A stretch of 64,000 bases of DNA from Hymenobacter jejuensis (GTDB lineage: Bacteria; Bacteroidota; Bacteroidia; Cytophagales; Hymenobacteraceae), in NCBI RefSeq assembly GCF_006337165.1, contig NZ_CP040896.1, positions 992,001 to 1,056,000 on the forward strand. Reading direction: 5' to 3'. Below, in pieces: positions 17,261 through 25,319 of the stretch. The translations under genes and the position numbers were made by a program. Each line of letters begins with the position of its first letter. The first letter of the stretch is position 1. The notes under the pieces were generated by a model. It ran no database searches. It saw only the letters and a program-made list of their open reading frames with translations, and had not been told where the DNA came from.

Positions 17261-17674
17261 TTAGCTCACCGTAGGCGGATTATTCGCGGCGGGTCCGTTG
17301 CCGGAGAGCTGCTGCACCATGTCGTCCAGGATTTGTTTGCTGTAGCCGATGCGGTTGGCGTATTCCAGGCACAGGCCGTATTCGCGGTCGTCCATGTCAC
17401 CATCCTCCAGCATCATTTGCACCAGCGTTTGCAACTCCATAGTGCGCTGAAGGCCTTCGGCCGGCGTGATGAAGCTCAACACGCTCAGGTTGTCGGCGAT
17501 GGGCATTACTTCTTCGGGCGTGAGGCCCAGGCGGTTGCCTATTTGCAGCAAAAACTGGCTTTCGGCCTTCTGGAGCTTGCCGTCGGCGGCCGCTACCAAA
17601 ATCAGGTTTTGAAAGAATGCCAGCTTCTTTTGCTGGGTATTCAATACGGCTTCGAGGGTGTGTTCGTCCTGCAT
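17261..17674 (-). CDS. TerB-like protein
   Basis: Helical protein of 137 residues resembling the TerB fold: VAAADGKLQKAE near 28-39 and EDGDMDDRE near 90-98 look like the paired acidic DG...E metal-binding motifs. TerB-like domains are found in stress-response and membrane-associated complexes; here no ter genes are nearby. No signal peptide. Function not assignable. Confidence 0.65.
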   Translation of the reverse strand: MQDEHTLEAVLNTQQKKLAFFQNLILVAAADGKLQKAESQFLLQIGNRLGLTPEEVMPIADNLSVLSFITPAEGLQRTMELQTLVQMMLEDGDMDDREYGLCLEYANRIGYSKQILDDMVQQLSGNGPAANNPPTVS

Positions 17675-17921
17675 ATCGTGGGTTAGATGGGTCTTGGGAT
17701 AAAATCAGGTCCGGCAAACGGGTGCTTTCTTCAACGATCGCCCTTTGGGAAAGTTGTTGCTTTGTACGCCGCTTTTCATCGGCCAGCCCGTAAGCGCAGG
17801 CTCGCTTTCACCGTCGGCAAAACCGCTAACATTGCAGATCCGCCGGGGTTGAACTACCGTCTTCGTCGAAGTATTGGCCCGACATTTTGCATCCGATTAC
17901 GCTGACCCTTGATTACGTTTA

Positions 17922-17956
17922 TTACACAAATATTTGATTAGCATTTAATTATGAAA
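17922..17956. repeat. 35-bp three-block palindrome, copy 3 (overlaps a start codon)
   Basis: TTACACAA, four bases, TTGATTAGCAT (17934-17944), four bases, TTATGAAA (17949-17956). The right block contains the ATG of the gene at 17951. The core has two mismatches. Confidence 0.5.
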
Positions 17957-18571
17957 ATCCTGTTTTTATTACTTTTTATCTCCAGCAACCCTGCCGCTTC
18001 GGCGGGCGCACTGCCGCCCTACACTATCCAAGTGAGCGCGCATTCGGCGGCATCGGGCCGCCGCTTCGATATCACCATGCGGCGGGAGCGCCGTACCGTT
18101 ACGCTGATTTATCAGAAGCAGGAAGGCGTCAACCAAGCCCAGCTGCGCGCCGACCCGCTCTACGGAAAGCTGGCTCGGCAGCTGCAACCGTCCCTTCCAC
18201 GCGACAGCATCAAGGCCTTGTCGGATGCCCTCGAAGTGATTATTGAAAAGCACTCCTATTTTACCAAAGACAGCCTGCTGCTACCCGTGGCCCGCAACAA
18301 AGCCTTGGTGGTGCTCCTCGATTCGGCGTACTTGGCCAGTCCGGAAACGCTGGAAAACCCCGAAGCCAACCGCAGCCGCATCGTTTTGGATGGCACTGGC
18401 TTTCGATTTTCCTTTCTGACCGAGGGCAAAACCGTGAAGCAAGCCTACGTGCGCGCTCCCAGCCCTCACACGCATGCTTTGCTTTATCGCCTCATTACGG
18501 TGCCACTGAATTTATATCGCAGCAAGCACCCCAATTCCTTCCTAGACAAAGCCACAACATCTGGCTACTAA
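17951..18571 (+). CDS. hypothetical secreted protein
   Basis: Protein of 206 residues with a signal peptide (about 1-18, ending ASAG). The mature part has a beta-rich start and a helical, Ala/Leu-rich middle; no family recognised. The start codon lies inside a copy of the 35-bp palindrome, so any protein bound there would cover the translation start. Monocistronic. Confidence 0.62.
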   Translation: MKILFLLLFISSNPAASAGALPPYTIQVSAHSAASGRRFDITMRRERRTVTLIYQKQEGVNQAQLRADPLYGKLARQLQPSLPRDSIKALSDALEVIIEKHSYFTKDSLLLPVARNKALVVLLDSAYLASPETLENPEANRSRIVLDGTGFRFSFLTEGKTVKQAYVRAPSPHTHALLYRLITVPLNLYRSKHPNSFLDKATTSGY

Positions 18572-18738
18572 TTAGCAATCTCGTTACCATCAAATGGTTA
18601 CCAATTTTATCAGGAAGCCGCGGGACGCTTAGTACTGCCTGCGTCCATATCGGCGTGAGGCAATACTTCCGAAGGTGAGCTACAGCTTAGGGATATTCGT
18701 TTGAAAAGCGGCGTAAGTCCAGTACCAGCGGCAGGTTT

Positions 18739-18772
18739 ACAAAAAAAGCCCAGCCGATGTGGCTGGGCTTTT
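18739..18772 (-). terminator. rho-independent terminator of fabI
   Basis: Stem AAAAGCCCAGCC / GGCTGGGCTTTT. On the minus strand it is followed by a T-run. Its edge overlaps the left block of the adjacent 35-bp palindrome. Confidence 0.85.
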
Positions 18773-18804
18773 GTCAATCAAATGATTATCAGTTGATTAT
18801 GAAT
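18770..18804. repeat. 35-bp three-block palindrome, copy 4 (overlaps fabI stop codon)
   Basis: TTTGTCAA, four bases, ATGATTATCAG (18782-18792), four bases, TTATGAAT (18797-18804). The TTA of the right block is the fabI stop codon on the minus strand. Confidence 0.6.
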
Positions 18805-19618
18805 TAGCCTTTGTCAGGGCTTCTACAATGTCTTCCGAGATGCCTACGCTGCTAAAGCCCCCGTCGTGCAGCAGGTTTTGCATGGTCACGTAGCGGGTCA
18901 GGTCGGAGAAGAGGGCCACGCAGTAGTCGGCGCAGGCTTCGGCGGGTGCGTTGCCGAGCGGCGACATCTTGTCGGCGTAGTCAAAGAAAGCGTCGAAACC
19001 GCCTACGCCGGTGCCGGCGGTAGTTTTGGTTGGCGATTGCGAGATGGTGTTCACCCGAATTTTCTTCAGGCGGCCCAAGCGGTAGCCGTAGTTGCGGGCG
19101 ATGCTTTCGAGCACGGCTTTGGCCTGCGACATGTCGGTATAGTCGGGGAATACACGCTGGGCGGCGATGTACGACAGCGCCACAATGCTACCCCACTCGT
19201 TCATAGCATCCTGCTTCTCAGCGACATGCATCATCTTGTGAAACGACAGGGCCGATACGTCGATGGACTTCTGAAACCACTCGTAGTTCAGGTCGCCGTA
19301 GTGCTTGCCTTTGCGAATGTTGGTGCTCATGCCGATGCTGTGCAGCACGAAATCCAGCTTGCCGCCGAGGTGCTCTTGGGCCTGCGTAAACAGGTTTTCC
19401 AACTCTTCTACCGACGTGGCATCGGCCGGAACAATCGGGGCTTCGCACTGCTCCGAGAGCTTCTTGATTTCACCCATGCGCATAGCCAACGGCGCGTTGG
19501 TGAGCACAAAACGGGCCCCTTCGGAGTGCGCCTTCAGGGCCACTTTCCAAGCAATGGATTTTTCGTCGAGCGCGCCGGAGATGATGCCGACCTTGCCAGC
19601 GAGTAAGTTATTAGACAT
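18797..19618 (-). CDS. fabI: enoyl-[acyl-carrier-protein] reductase (NADH)
   Basis: FabI of 273 residues, the last reductive step of each fatty-acid elongation cycle; cytoplasmic, NAD(P)H-dependent. It is an atypical short-chain dehydrogenase: nucleotide-binding start GIISGALDEKSIAW, and the FabI catalytic arrangement ALSY...DYTDMSQAK with Tyr, six residues, Lys. This matches the triclosan-sensitive type. It has its own promoter (19651-19679) and terminator. Confidence 0.95.
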   Translation of the reverse strand: MSNNLLAGKVGIISGALDEKSIAWKVALKAHSEGARFVLTNAPLAMRMGEIKKLSEQCEAPIVPADATSVEELENLFTQAQEHLGGKLDFVLHSIGMSTNIRKGKHYGDLNYEWFQKSIDVSALSFHKMMHVAEKQDAMNEWGSIVALSYIAAQRVFPDYTDMSQAKAVLESIARNYGYRLGRLKKIRVNTISQSPTKTTAGTGVGGFDAFFDYADKMSPLGNAPAEACADYCVALFSDLTRYVTMQNLLHDGGFSSVGISEDIVEALTKANS

Positions 19619-19650
19619 GTGGTTGTGGGTTTTCGGAGGAAAGAAGTAAG

Positions 19651-19679
19651 CAAAAATAGCTTTTCATCCGGAACCCCAA
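19651..19679 (-). promoter_or_regulatory. fabI promoter, Bacteroidota type
   Basis: On the minus strand a TTG (19679-19677), 18 bases, then TATTTTTG (19658-19651), fitting the TTG/TAnnTTTG promoter. It lies 32 nt upstream of the fabI ATG. Confidence 0.6.
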
Positions 19680-19771
19680 CGCGCTTTCGCAATCAGTTGG
19701 GCCTACAGCAGCCTCTTGCTTTATTCTATTTGTCGAAGCGTCAGCAGTTGAATGCAGCTTTTGCTAGGTCA

Positions 19772-19810
19772 AAATAAAAAGGCCTGGCAAACTGCCAGGC
19801 CCCTATTTTT
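19772..19810 (-). terminator. rho-independent terminator of recN
   Basis: Stem GCCTGGCA (19782-19789) / TGCCAGGC (19793-19800), with A/T tracts on both sides. Confidence 0.8.
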
Positions 19811-19826
19811 CAACTACTTACTAAGG

Positions 19827-21500
19827 CTAAGCGGCCAACGCTTCGCCGCGCAAAGCCAGCAATTCGCGGGCGCTTTGGAAAGCATGCTCACTGGGGTTGG
19901 CGCCCGAAATCATCTGTGCAATCTCGCGCACGCGCTCTTCGGCAGAAAGCTCGCGGATGCGGCTAATCGTGCGGTCCTCCCGATCTTCCTTGTACACGAA
20001 GTAGTGCACATCGCCGGCGGCGGCCATTTGCGGCAGGTGCGAAATGGCTACCAACTGATGTTTCTTCGCCATTTGCTGCATCATGCGGCCTACTTTCACC
20101 GCAATCTCGCCCGAAATACCGGTATCAATTTCATCGAATACGATGGTTGGCAGAGCCGTTTTGTCAGCCAGCATGTATTTGATACACAGCATCAAACGCG
20201 AGAATTCACCGCCCGATGCAGCTTTGCTAAGCGTCTGAGGCTGAGCCCCTTTGTTAGCCGTAAATAGAATACTAACCACATCGGTACCGCTCGCGGTCGG
20301 CTGCCCGGCGCTGTGCTGCACCACAATGCGCGAGTGCGGCATGCCCAGATCGGAAAGCAATGCGGCCAACTCCTTTTCAAACTTGGGGAAAGCTTTCAGG
20401 CGGTTTTCCGAGAGCTTAGCCGCTTGGCGTTTCACCGTGTTCAGGGCGCCGTCGGTGTCTTTGCGCAGGCGCGCAATCTCTTTGTCCAGATTCAGCACCG
20501 AGCCGACTTTCTGGCGCAGCTCGTCGCGGACGGCGATGAGGCCCGCCGTATCGCGCACTTGGTGCTTGCGCTGTAGATTGTAGAGCACATTCAGGCGCGC
20601 CTGCAATTCGTCGATGCGAACTGGGTCGCCTTCGGTGCGGCGCTCGGCGGCTTCTACTTCGTCGGCAATGTCGTGAAGCTCAATGAGACAGCTGTCGAGG
20701 CGTTCTTTGAGGGTCTGGAAAGTATCGGCATAGGTTGAAATCTGCCCAAGTAATACAGCTGCTTCCTTCATGCTGCCCGTGGCGCAGTACTCGCTTTCGC
20801 TGAGGCTTTGATAAGCCTGCGCGAGCTTAAATTTGATTTCTTCGGCGTGCTCCAGCTGCTTGATTTCCTGCTCCAAAGCCTCCTGATCCTCGTTGTCGAG
20901 GCGGGCTTCTTCAAGTTCATTCAGCAGAAAGCTGTGATAATCAAGCTCTTTGTTGGCCTGTACCACTTGCGCTTCTAGCGCTTTCAGATCCGCTTCCAGC
21001 TTCCGGAACGAACGGTAGGAGTTGCTGTACTGCGCCCGCGTCGGCACCAAGCCAGCGTATAAATCGAGCAGGTTGAGTTGAAACACAGCGTCGCCCAGCA
21101 GCAGCGTATCATGCTGCGAGTGAATGTCCATCAGGTTCGCCCCGATTTTGCGCAAGGTTTCCAGCGTTACGGGCGTGTCGTTTACGAAAGCACGCGATTT
21201 ACCAGTTGGGCTGATTTCCCGGCGCAGAATGCATTGGGCGTCGTAATCCAAATCTTCGGACTCGAAGATGTCCTGCAATTGATAGTTCGAAATATTGAAC
21301 TGCCCTTCAATCACGCACTTACGTTCCGTGTGGAACAGCATGCGCGAATCGGCCCGGTTGCCAAGCAATAGCCCGATTGCGCCCAGCATAATGGACTTAC
21401 CGGCGCCAGTTTCGCCGGTGATAATGTTGAGCAGTGCCGAAGGACGAAGTTCGAGTTGCTCGATAAGAGCATAATTTTTTATGCGAAGGTCAACCAGCAC
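19827..21500 (-). CDS. recN: DNA repair protein RecN
   Basis: SMC-like ATPase of 557 residues that acts early in recombinational repair of double-strand breaks. Walker A GETGAGKS lies near residue 30, a coiled-coil region (about 160-370, rich in Glu/Lys/Leu) links the halves, the ABC signature is SKAASGGEFSR and Walker B is PTIVFDEIDTG. It ends a minus-strand run after the porD-like gene, separated by a 286-bp spacer. Its close spacing to coaBC/porD genes is, as far as I recall, common in Bacteroidota. Confidence 0.95.
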   Translation of the reverse strand: MLVDLRIKNYALIEQLELRPSALLNIITGETGAGKSIMLGAIGLLLGNRADSRMLFHTERKCVIEGQFNISNYQLQDIFESEDLDYDAQCILRREISPTGKSRAFVNDTPVTLETLRKIGANLMDIHSQHDTLLLGDAVFQLNLLDLYAGLVPTRAQYSNSYRSFRKLEADLKALEAQVVQANKELDYHSFLLNELEEARLDNEDQEALEQEIKQLEHAEEIKFKLAQAYQSLSESEYCATGSMKEAAVLLGQISTYADTFQTLKERLDSCLIELHDIADEVEAAERRTEGDPVRIDELQARLNVLYNLQRKHQVRDTAGLIAVRDELRQKVGSVLNLDKEIARLRKDTDGALNTVKRQAAKLSENRLKAFPKFEKELAALLSDLGMPHSRIVVQHSAGQPTASGTDVVSILFTANKGAQPQTLSKAASGGEFSRLMLCIKYMLADKTALPTIVFDEIDTGISGEIAVKVGRMMQQMAKKHQLVAISHLPQMAAAGDVHYFVYKEDREDRTISRIRELSAEERVREIAQMISGANPSEHAFQSARELLALRGEALAA

Positions 21501-21786
21501 GGGGTCGTCAGTTAAGAAGTAAGCGTAAAAATCCTGAACCGAATAAGCTCACGGTGCTTCTCGCCTCTCAGAATTTCTGATTCCAGCATTTACCCTCTAG
21601 TGTTCGACTAAAGAGCAGAAAGTGGCTTTTTGCTCCGAAAAACGCCGTTTTGAAGGGTTAAATTCCCTTAAAAACTCGCCGCTTCAGCGCATCAACACCC
21701 TTCCAACTAATAAAATTAGTCGCTTTTGCCAAGAGAACAAATTTGCGCCAATATTCTTAGCAGCTTCACCAATGCTTACCCCGCAG

Positions 21787-22704
21787 CTATCGTTGCCGCA
21801 GAATCGACTGATACTTAGCCGAATTGGTTGGATCTACTTCCGAGAGCATTGTTACGAGTTGCTGCTTCTGCTGCGGATCTTGACTGGTGCGGAAGATGTT
21901 GGCGATTTCGTCGGACTTGGTATCAAAGAACGCACGGGCTAGCAAGGTGCCGGGCCGGCGCACGATGGCCTGCTGCACGCCTTGCAAGGCCGTGAACACG
22001 CTGGCGCGGGCATCTTGGGGCTTTTCAATGAAGATGTCCATGCCTTGCCGGTAGTAGGCATAAATGGCCGTCCGGAAGGCCTCTAACTGCGGATCCTGCA
22101 AGTTATTGAGCAGCCAGTAGCGATTGCGTGGCTCGGCATCTTTCCAGCCGGGATCCTGCTCATTCGTAGATGATTGTGAGGCCGCCAACGTCAAGATATT
22201 ACGTGCCCGATCGTAGTAAGGCGAGCCGCCAAGCCGGGCGAAGCTATCCTGATCCATGCCAATGATGATGTAGGCGTAGAAGCTCAGCAGCGACGAGAGG
22301 TTGGAGATGAAAGTATTCTCTGAGTAGTCAAGCGGATTTTGCGGCGAATAATTGAATATCCAGCCCTTGTCGGCAAATGACAGCAGGTTGGTTTCGTAGC
22401 CGGTGCCGTACACAGGCCGCGAAGTCAGGATGCGGACGGTGGCGCGGTACGTACCAGTCTGCGGGATTTCGGTGATGCCCACGAAGAACTTACACTGAAT
22501 GCGCTCCTCCGGCCGGTAAGTTTGGGTCGTCCAGGTCCGGTTATTCAGAAATCCCTGGATGTCGTTTTGCATTTGCCGCACCAGCTGCGGATCCGAAATA
22601 GTGACGTTTTCAGTTGTCACGGCAACGGTTGCTTGCAGCTCTTGGGCCCAAGCACCGGAGCAGGCACACAGCAAAACCAGCAGAAGCAGCAGAGAATTAC
22701 GCAT
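21787..22704 (-). CDS. DUF4835 family protein, PorD-like type IX secretion protein
   Basis: Exported protein of 305 residues with a signal peptide (MRNSLLLLLVLLCACSGAWAQ). The mature sequence fits the DUF4835 family, to which the type IX secretion protein PorD belongs, an envelope component required for secretion and gliding in relatives. I choose the ATG at 22704, which overlaps the end of coaB by 8 bp and places the signal peptide at the start; the longer form adds six residues. The overlap suggests coupled translation with coaB. Confidence 0.8.
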   Translation of the reverse strand: MRNSLLLLLVLLCACSGAWAQELQATVAVTTENVTISDPQLVRQMQNDIQGFLNNRTWTTQTYRPEERIQCKFFVGITEIPQTGTYRATVRILTSRPVYGTGYETNLLSFADKGWIFNYSPQNPLDYSENTFISNLSSLLSFYAYIIIGMDQDSFARLGGSPYYDRARNILTLAASQSSTNEQDPGWKDAEPRNRYWLLNNLQDPQLEAFRTAIYAYYRQGMDIFIEKPQDARASVFTALQGVQQAIVRRPGTLLARAFFDTKSDEIANIFRTSQDPQQKQQLVTMLSEVDPTNSAKYQSILRQR

Positions 22705-23344
22705 CGGGGTGCAAACGTGCAAGTACGGTTCGGACGATGTCGCGGGCCACCTCGGCCTTGGGCTTCAACTCAAAGATACTCATTTGGCCTCCGGCTTCCA
22801 GCAGCGTCACTTTGTTGGTATCGTGGCGGAAACCCGCGCCGTTGTCGCGCAGGGAATTGAGCACAATCAGGTCGAAATTTTTGCGCTCTAGCTTCTCGCG
22901 AGCGTGGGCTTCCTCGTTTATAGTCTCCAACGCAAAACCCACCGAAAATTGTTCAGGCCGCTTGGTGCGTCCGAGCGTGGCAGCAATATCGACGTTCTTA
23001 ACCAGTTCGAGCGTAAGCGTGTCGCCGGCTTTCTTGATCTTGTTTTCGGCAACGTGACGCGGCTTGTAATCCGCTACGGCCGCTGCAAACACCCAAATAT
23101 CCGCTTCGGGCGCTGCCGCCGTAGCAGCTGCAAACATCTGATCAGCCGTTTCTACCTCAACTTTTTGAATAGCAGCGTGCTGCACCGTTAGCTGCGTAGG
23201 GCCACTGATCAGCGTTACGTGCGCGCCGGTTTCGGCAAAGGCTTCGGCCAGTGCGTAGCCCATTTTGCCAGTCGAGTGGTTGCCGATGAACCGAACGGGG
23301 TCGATGGGTTCGTAAGTTGGCCCGGCGGTAATTAGTACGCGCAT
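22697..23344 (-). CDS. coaB: phosphopantothenate-cysteine ligase (CoaB), separate from CoaC
   Basis: The CoaB half of the usual CoaBC fusion, 215 residues. It joins cysteine to 4'-phosphopantothenate in coenzyme A synthesis. It begins MRVLITAGPTYEPIDPVRF and contains FIGNHSTGKMG, the nucleotide and substrate region. In most bacteria this sequence follows CoaC in one chain. Here the coaC frame ends in TAG and the ATG follows 33 nt (11 codons) later in the same frame. Its end overlaps the porD-like gene. Confidence 0.88.
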   Translation of the reverse strand: MRVLITAGPTYEPIDPVRFIGNHSTGKMGYALAEAFAETGAHVTLISGPTQLTVQHAAIQKVEVETADQMFAAATAAAPEADIWVFAAAVADYKPRHVAENKIKKAGDTLTLELVKNVDIAATLGRTKRPEQFSVGFALETINEEAHAREKLERKNFDLIVLNSLRDNGAGFRHDTNKVTLLEAGGQMSIFELKPKAEVARDIVRTVLARLHPDA

Positions 23345-23377
23345 AGAAAATTGTGTGCTGACAAATGCAGTAGTGGC

Positions 23378-23929
23378 CTATGCGCCGAAAAATTTCATGA
23401 GTTCCGCCACGATATCTTCGGGTTCCAGCATCCGACCCGGCCCTGATAGGCCGCTGGCCAGCTCGCCGGCCGGCGACTCCAACACATAGTTGCCATAAGC
23501 CCGCAACTGCTCGAAATTACGCGTGACGGCGGGGTGCGCGTACATGTCCAAATCCATGGCAGGCGCTAGAAACACCGGACAACGCGCCGACAGATAAGCT
23601 GCATCTAACAAGTTGTCGCACAACCCATTAGCCAAATGCCCTACGGTATTGGCGCTGGCCGGCGCAATTACCAGTGCATCGGCCCAGAGGCCCAAATGCA
23701 CGTGGTTGTGCCACTCGCCGGCCGCTTCGTCCTTCAGGAAACTGGTCAGCACGGGTTTTTTGGAGAGCGTACCCAAAGTGAGCGGCGTGACAAAGGCCGC
23801 GGCCGAGGCAGTCAGAATGACCTGCACCTCAGCCCCGGCCTTTACCAATAACCGCACTAGCGTGGCGGCTTTGTACGCGGCAATGCTGCCCGTTACGCCC
23901 AGCAGGATCTTGCGGCCTTGCAGCGACAT
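23378..23929 (-). CDS. coaC: phosphopantothenoylcysteine decarboxylase (CoaC), separate from CoaB
   Basis: Flavoprotein decarboxylase half of CoaBC, 183 residues, third step of coenzyme A synthesis from pantothenate. The FMN-binding start is ILLGVTGSIAAYKA, the catalytic His is in HVHLGLWAD (about 76) and ADALVIAPASANT follows. Two positions differ from E. coli: the PAMN motif reads PAMDLDMY, and the clamp ELACG reads ELASG (Ser159 where E. coli has Cys158). I believe relatives share these changes but cannot check. It ends in an amber codon in frame with coaB. Confidence 0.88.
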   Translation of the reverse strand: MSLQGRKILLGVTGSIAAYKAATLVRLLVKAGAEVQVILTASAAAFVTPLTLGTLSKKPVLTSFLKDEAAGEWHNHVHLGLWADALVIAPASANTVGHLANGLCDNLLDAAYLSARCPVFLAPAMDLDMYAHPAVTRNFEQLRAYGNYVLESPAGELASGLSGPGRMLEPEDIVAELMKFFGA

Positions 23930-23948
23930 TAAGCAGCGTTGTTAAAGC

Positions 23949-24296
23949 TTACTCGACTACACGCAGATTGCCGTTCTCGTCGAACTCCGACGGCGTGCGG
24001 TAGTGAATTTTGCCTTCCAGAAACTCTTCCAACGCCAAGTTGGTGGGCTTGGGCAGGCGCTCGTAGTGCTTGGAGATTTCGATCTGCTCGCGGTTTTCGA
24101 ACACTTCCTCCAAGTTATCGACGGTAGTTGCAAACTCGGCCAGCTTGCCGTTCAATTCTTCTTTCAGCTTTACCGAAATCTGGTTGGCGCGCTTCGAAAT
24201 GATGGCGATCGTCTCGTACACGTTGCCGGTTTCAGCAGCAAAATCCGACAGGTTGCGGGTTACGATGGAAGCTGGTACGTTATTCGGGGTTTTCAT
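23949..24296 (-). CDS. rpoZ: RNA polymerase omega subunit (RpoZ)
   Basis: Bacteroidota-type omega subunit of 115 residues, which helps assemble RNA polymerase by holding the beta' chain. The start at 24296 (MKTPNNVPASIVTRN) gives a normal N-terminus; the longer ORF to 24353 runs into a 35-bp palindrome and looks spurious. The typical helical segment is ETIAIISKRANQISVKLKEEL. It lies between bamD and coaC on the same strand, 19 bp ahead of coaC. Confidence 0.85.
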   Translation of the reverse strand: MKTPNNVPASIVTRNLSDFAAETGNVYETIAIISKRANQISVKLKEELNGKLAEFATTVDNLEEVFENREQIEISKHYERLPKPTNLALEEFLEGKIHYRTPSEFDENGNLRVVE

Positions 24297-24326
24297 CTTG
24301 GGAAGACTAAAGGTTTGAACGGACAA

Positions 24327-24361
24327 ATTGCTATCTATTTGATTATCAAGCACTTATAAAA
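24327..24361. repeat. 35-bp three-block palindrome, copy 5
   Basis: Left block weak (ATTGCTAT), core TTGATTATCAA (24339-24349) perfect, right block TTATAAAA (24354-24361) perfect. Located in the spacer between bamD and rpoZ. Confidence 0.7.
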
Positions 24362-24435
24362 TAGAGCCCGTAGGCTGCATTTTATTTCTGGATGATCAAT
24401 AGCTTAACAGCTTGACAATTTAACGGTTACAAAAT

Positions 24436-25263
24436 TTATTTTACTGCGGTAGCGTCTTTGGGCTTGAGCTTCGCTACTTCATCGCGGGCGTTGGCGTACA
24501 TGGACTCCGCTTCTTTCAGCCGCTTGCTTTGCGGATAGTTGTCGACCAGGCTCTGGTAAAACGCGATGGCTTCGAGGTAACGATCTCGTTGCTTTTCTTC
24601 CACGCTTTCCTTGGCCAGGTCGTATTGGGCGCTAAATTTCAGGAACGCCGCTTCTTCATTATAAGCAGAAGAGGGGAACTGCTGCTGAAACGAGCCCAAC
24701 GCCGTGACGGCCGACTGATAATAACGCAGCTGGTAATACAAACGAGCGCTTTCGAAAGCCTTCACTTCCAGTTTCCGCTGCAATTCCTGCGACATCTTCT
24801 CCGCTTCCGGGCGGAACTGGCTGGTCGGGTAGCGGTTCAGGAAGTCCTGAATGGACTCGATCGCGGTGTACGTGTTGGTCTGGTCGAGCTCGAAACCCGG
24901 CGAGTCGCGAAACAGCGACTTGGCATACAGAAAAGTCGATTCCTCCGCGTACTGCGAGTTAGGATACGTTTCGAAGAACGACTTAAAGTAATACGCGCTC
25001 AGCACGTAGTTGCGCTGGCGGTAGTTGGTATTGGCGAAGTAGAACTGGGCTTTTTCCGCCTCGGGGCGGCCTTTCAGCAACGGAATCAAGTCTTCCAGCA
25101 ACGTACCGGCTTTGAAGAAATCGCCTTTGTCGTAGTACTGAATGGCAGCTTCGTACTTCTTATTGACGTCGCCGCTCTTGAGTAGCTTTTGATAGCCGGT
25201 GCACGAGCCAAGCAGCAACGCACTCAGAAACAGGACAAAGAAGGTAGGGCGAAAAGAGAGCAT
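24436..25263 (-). CDS. bamD: outer membrane protein assembly factor BamD
   Basis: Lipoprotein of 275 residues, a component of the BAM complex that folds beta-barrels into the outer membrane. The lipobox is LLLGSC with Cys21. The mature part contains tetratricopeptide-like helices (for example AIQYYDKGDFFKAGTLLEDLIP and AQFYFANTNYRQRNYVLSAYYF). A very good promoter ends only 8 nt before the ATG, so the mRNA may be nearly leaderless. First of the run bamD-rpoZ-coaC-coaB-porD. Confidence 0.92.
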   Translation of the reverse strand: MLSFRPTFFVLFLSALLLGSCTGYQKLLKSGDVNKKYEAAIQYYDKGDFFKAGTLLEDLIPLLKGRPEAEKAQFYFANTNYRQRNYVLSAYYFKSFFETYPNSQYAEESTFLYAKSLFRDSPGFELDQTNTYTAIESIQDFLNRYPTSQFRPEAEKMSQELQRKLEVKAFESARLYYQLRYYQSAVTALGSFQQQFPSSAYNEEAAFLKFSAQYDLAKESVEEKQRDRYLEAIAFYQSLVDNYPQSKRLKEAESMYANARDEVAKLKPKDATAVK

Positions 25264-25271
25264 AGGGGGCG

Positions 25272-25302
25272 CAAAGGTAACGGATTACGAAGCCGAATCA
25301 AA
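25272..25302 (-). promoter_or_regulatory. bamD promoter, perfect Bacteroidota consensus
   Basis: Minus strand TTTG (25302-25299), exactly 19 bases, TACCTTTG (25279-25272). The box ends 8 nt before the bamD ATG, leaving a 5' leader of only a few bases. Confidence 0.75.
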
Positions 25303-25319
25303 GGTAGCTGACTGGCAGG

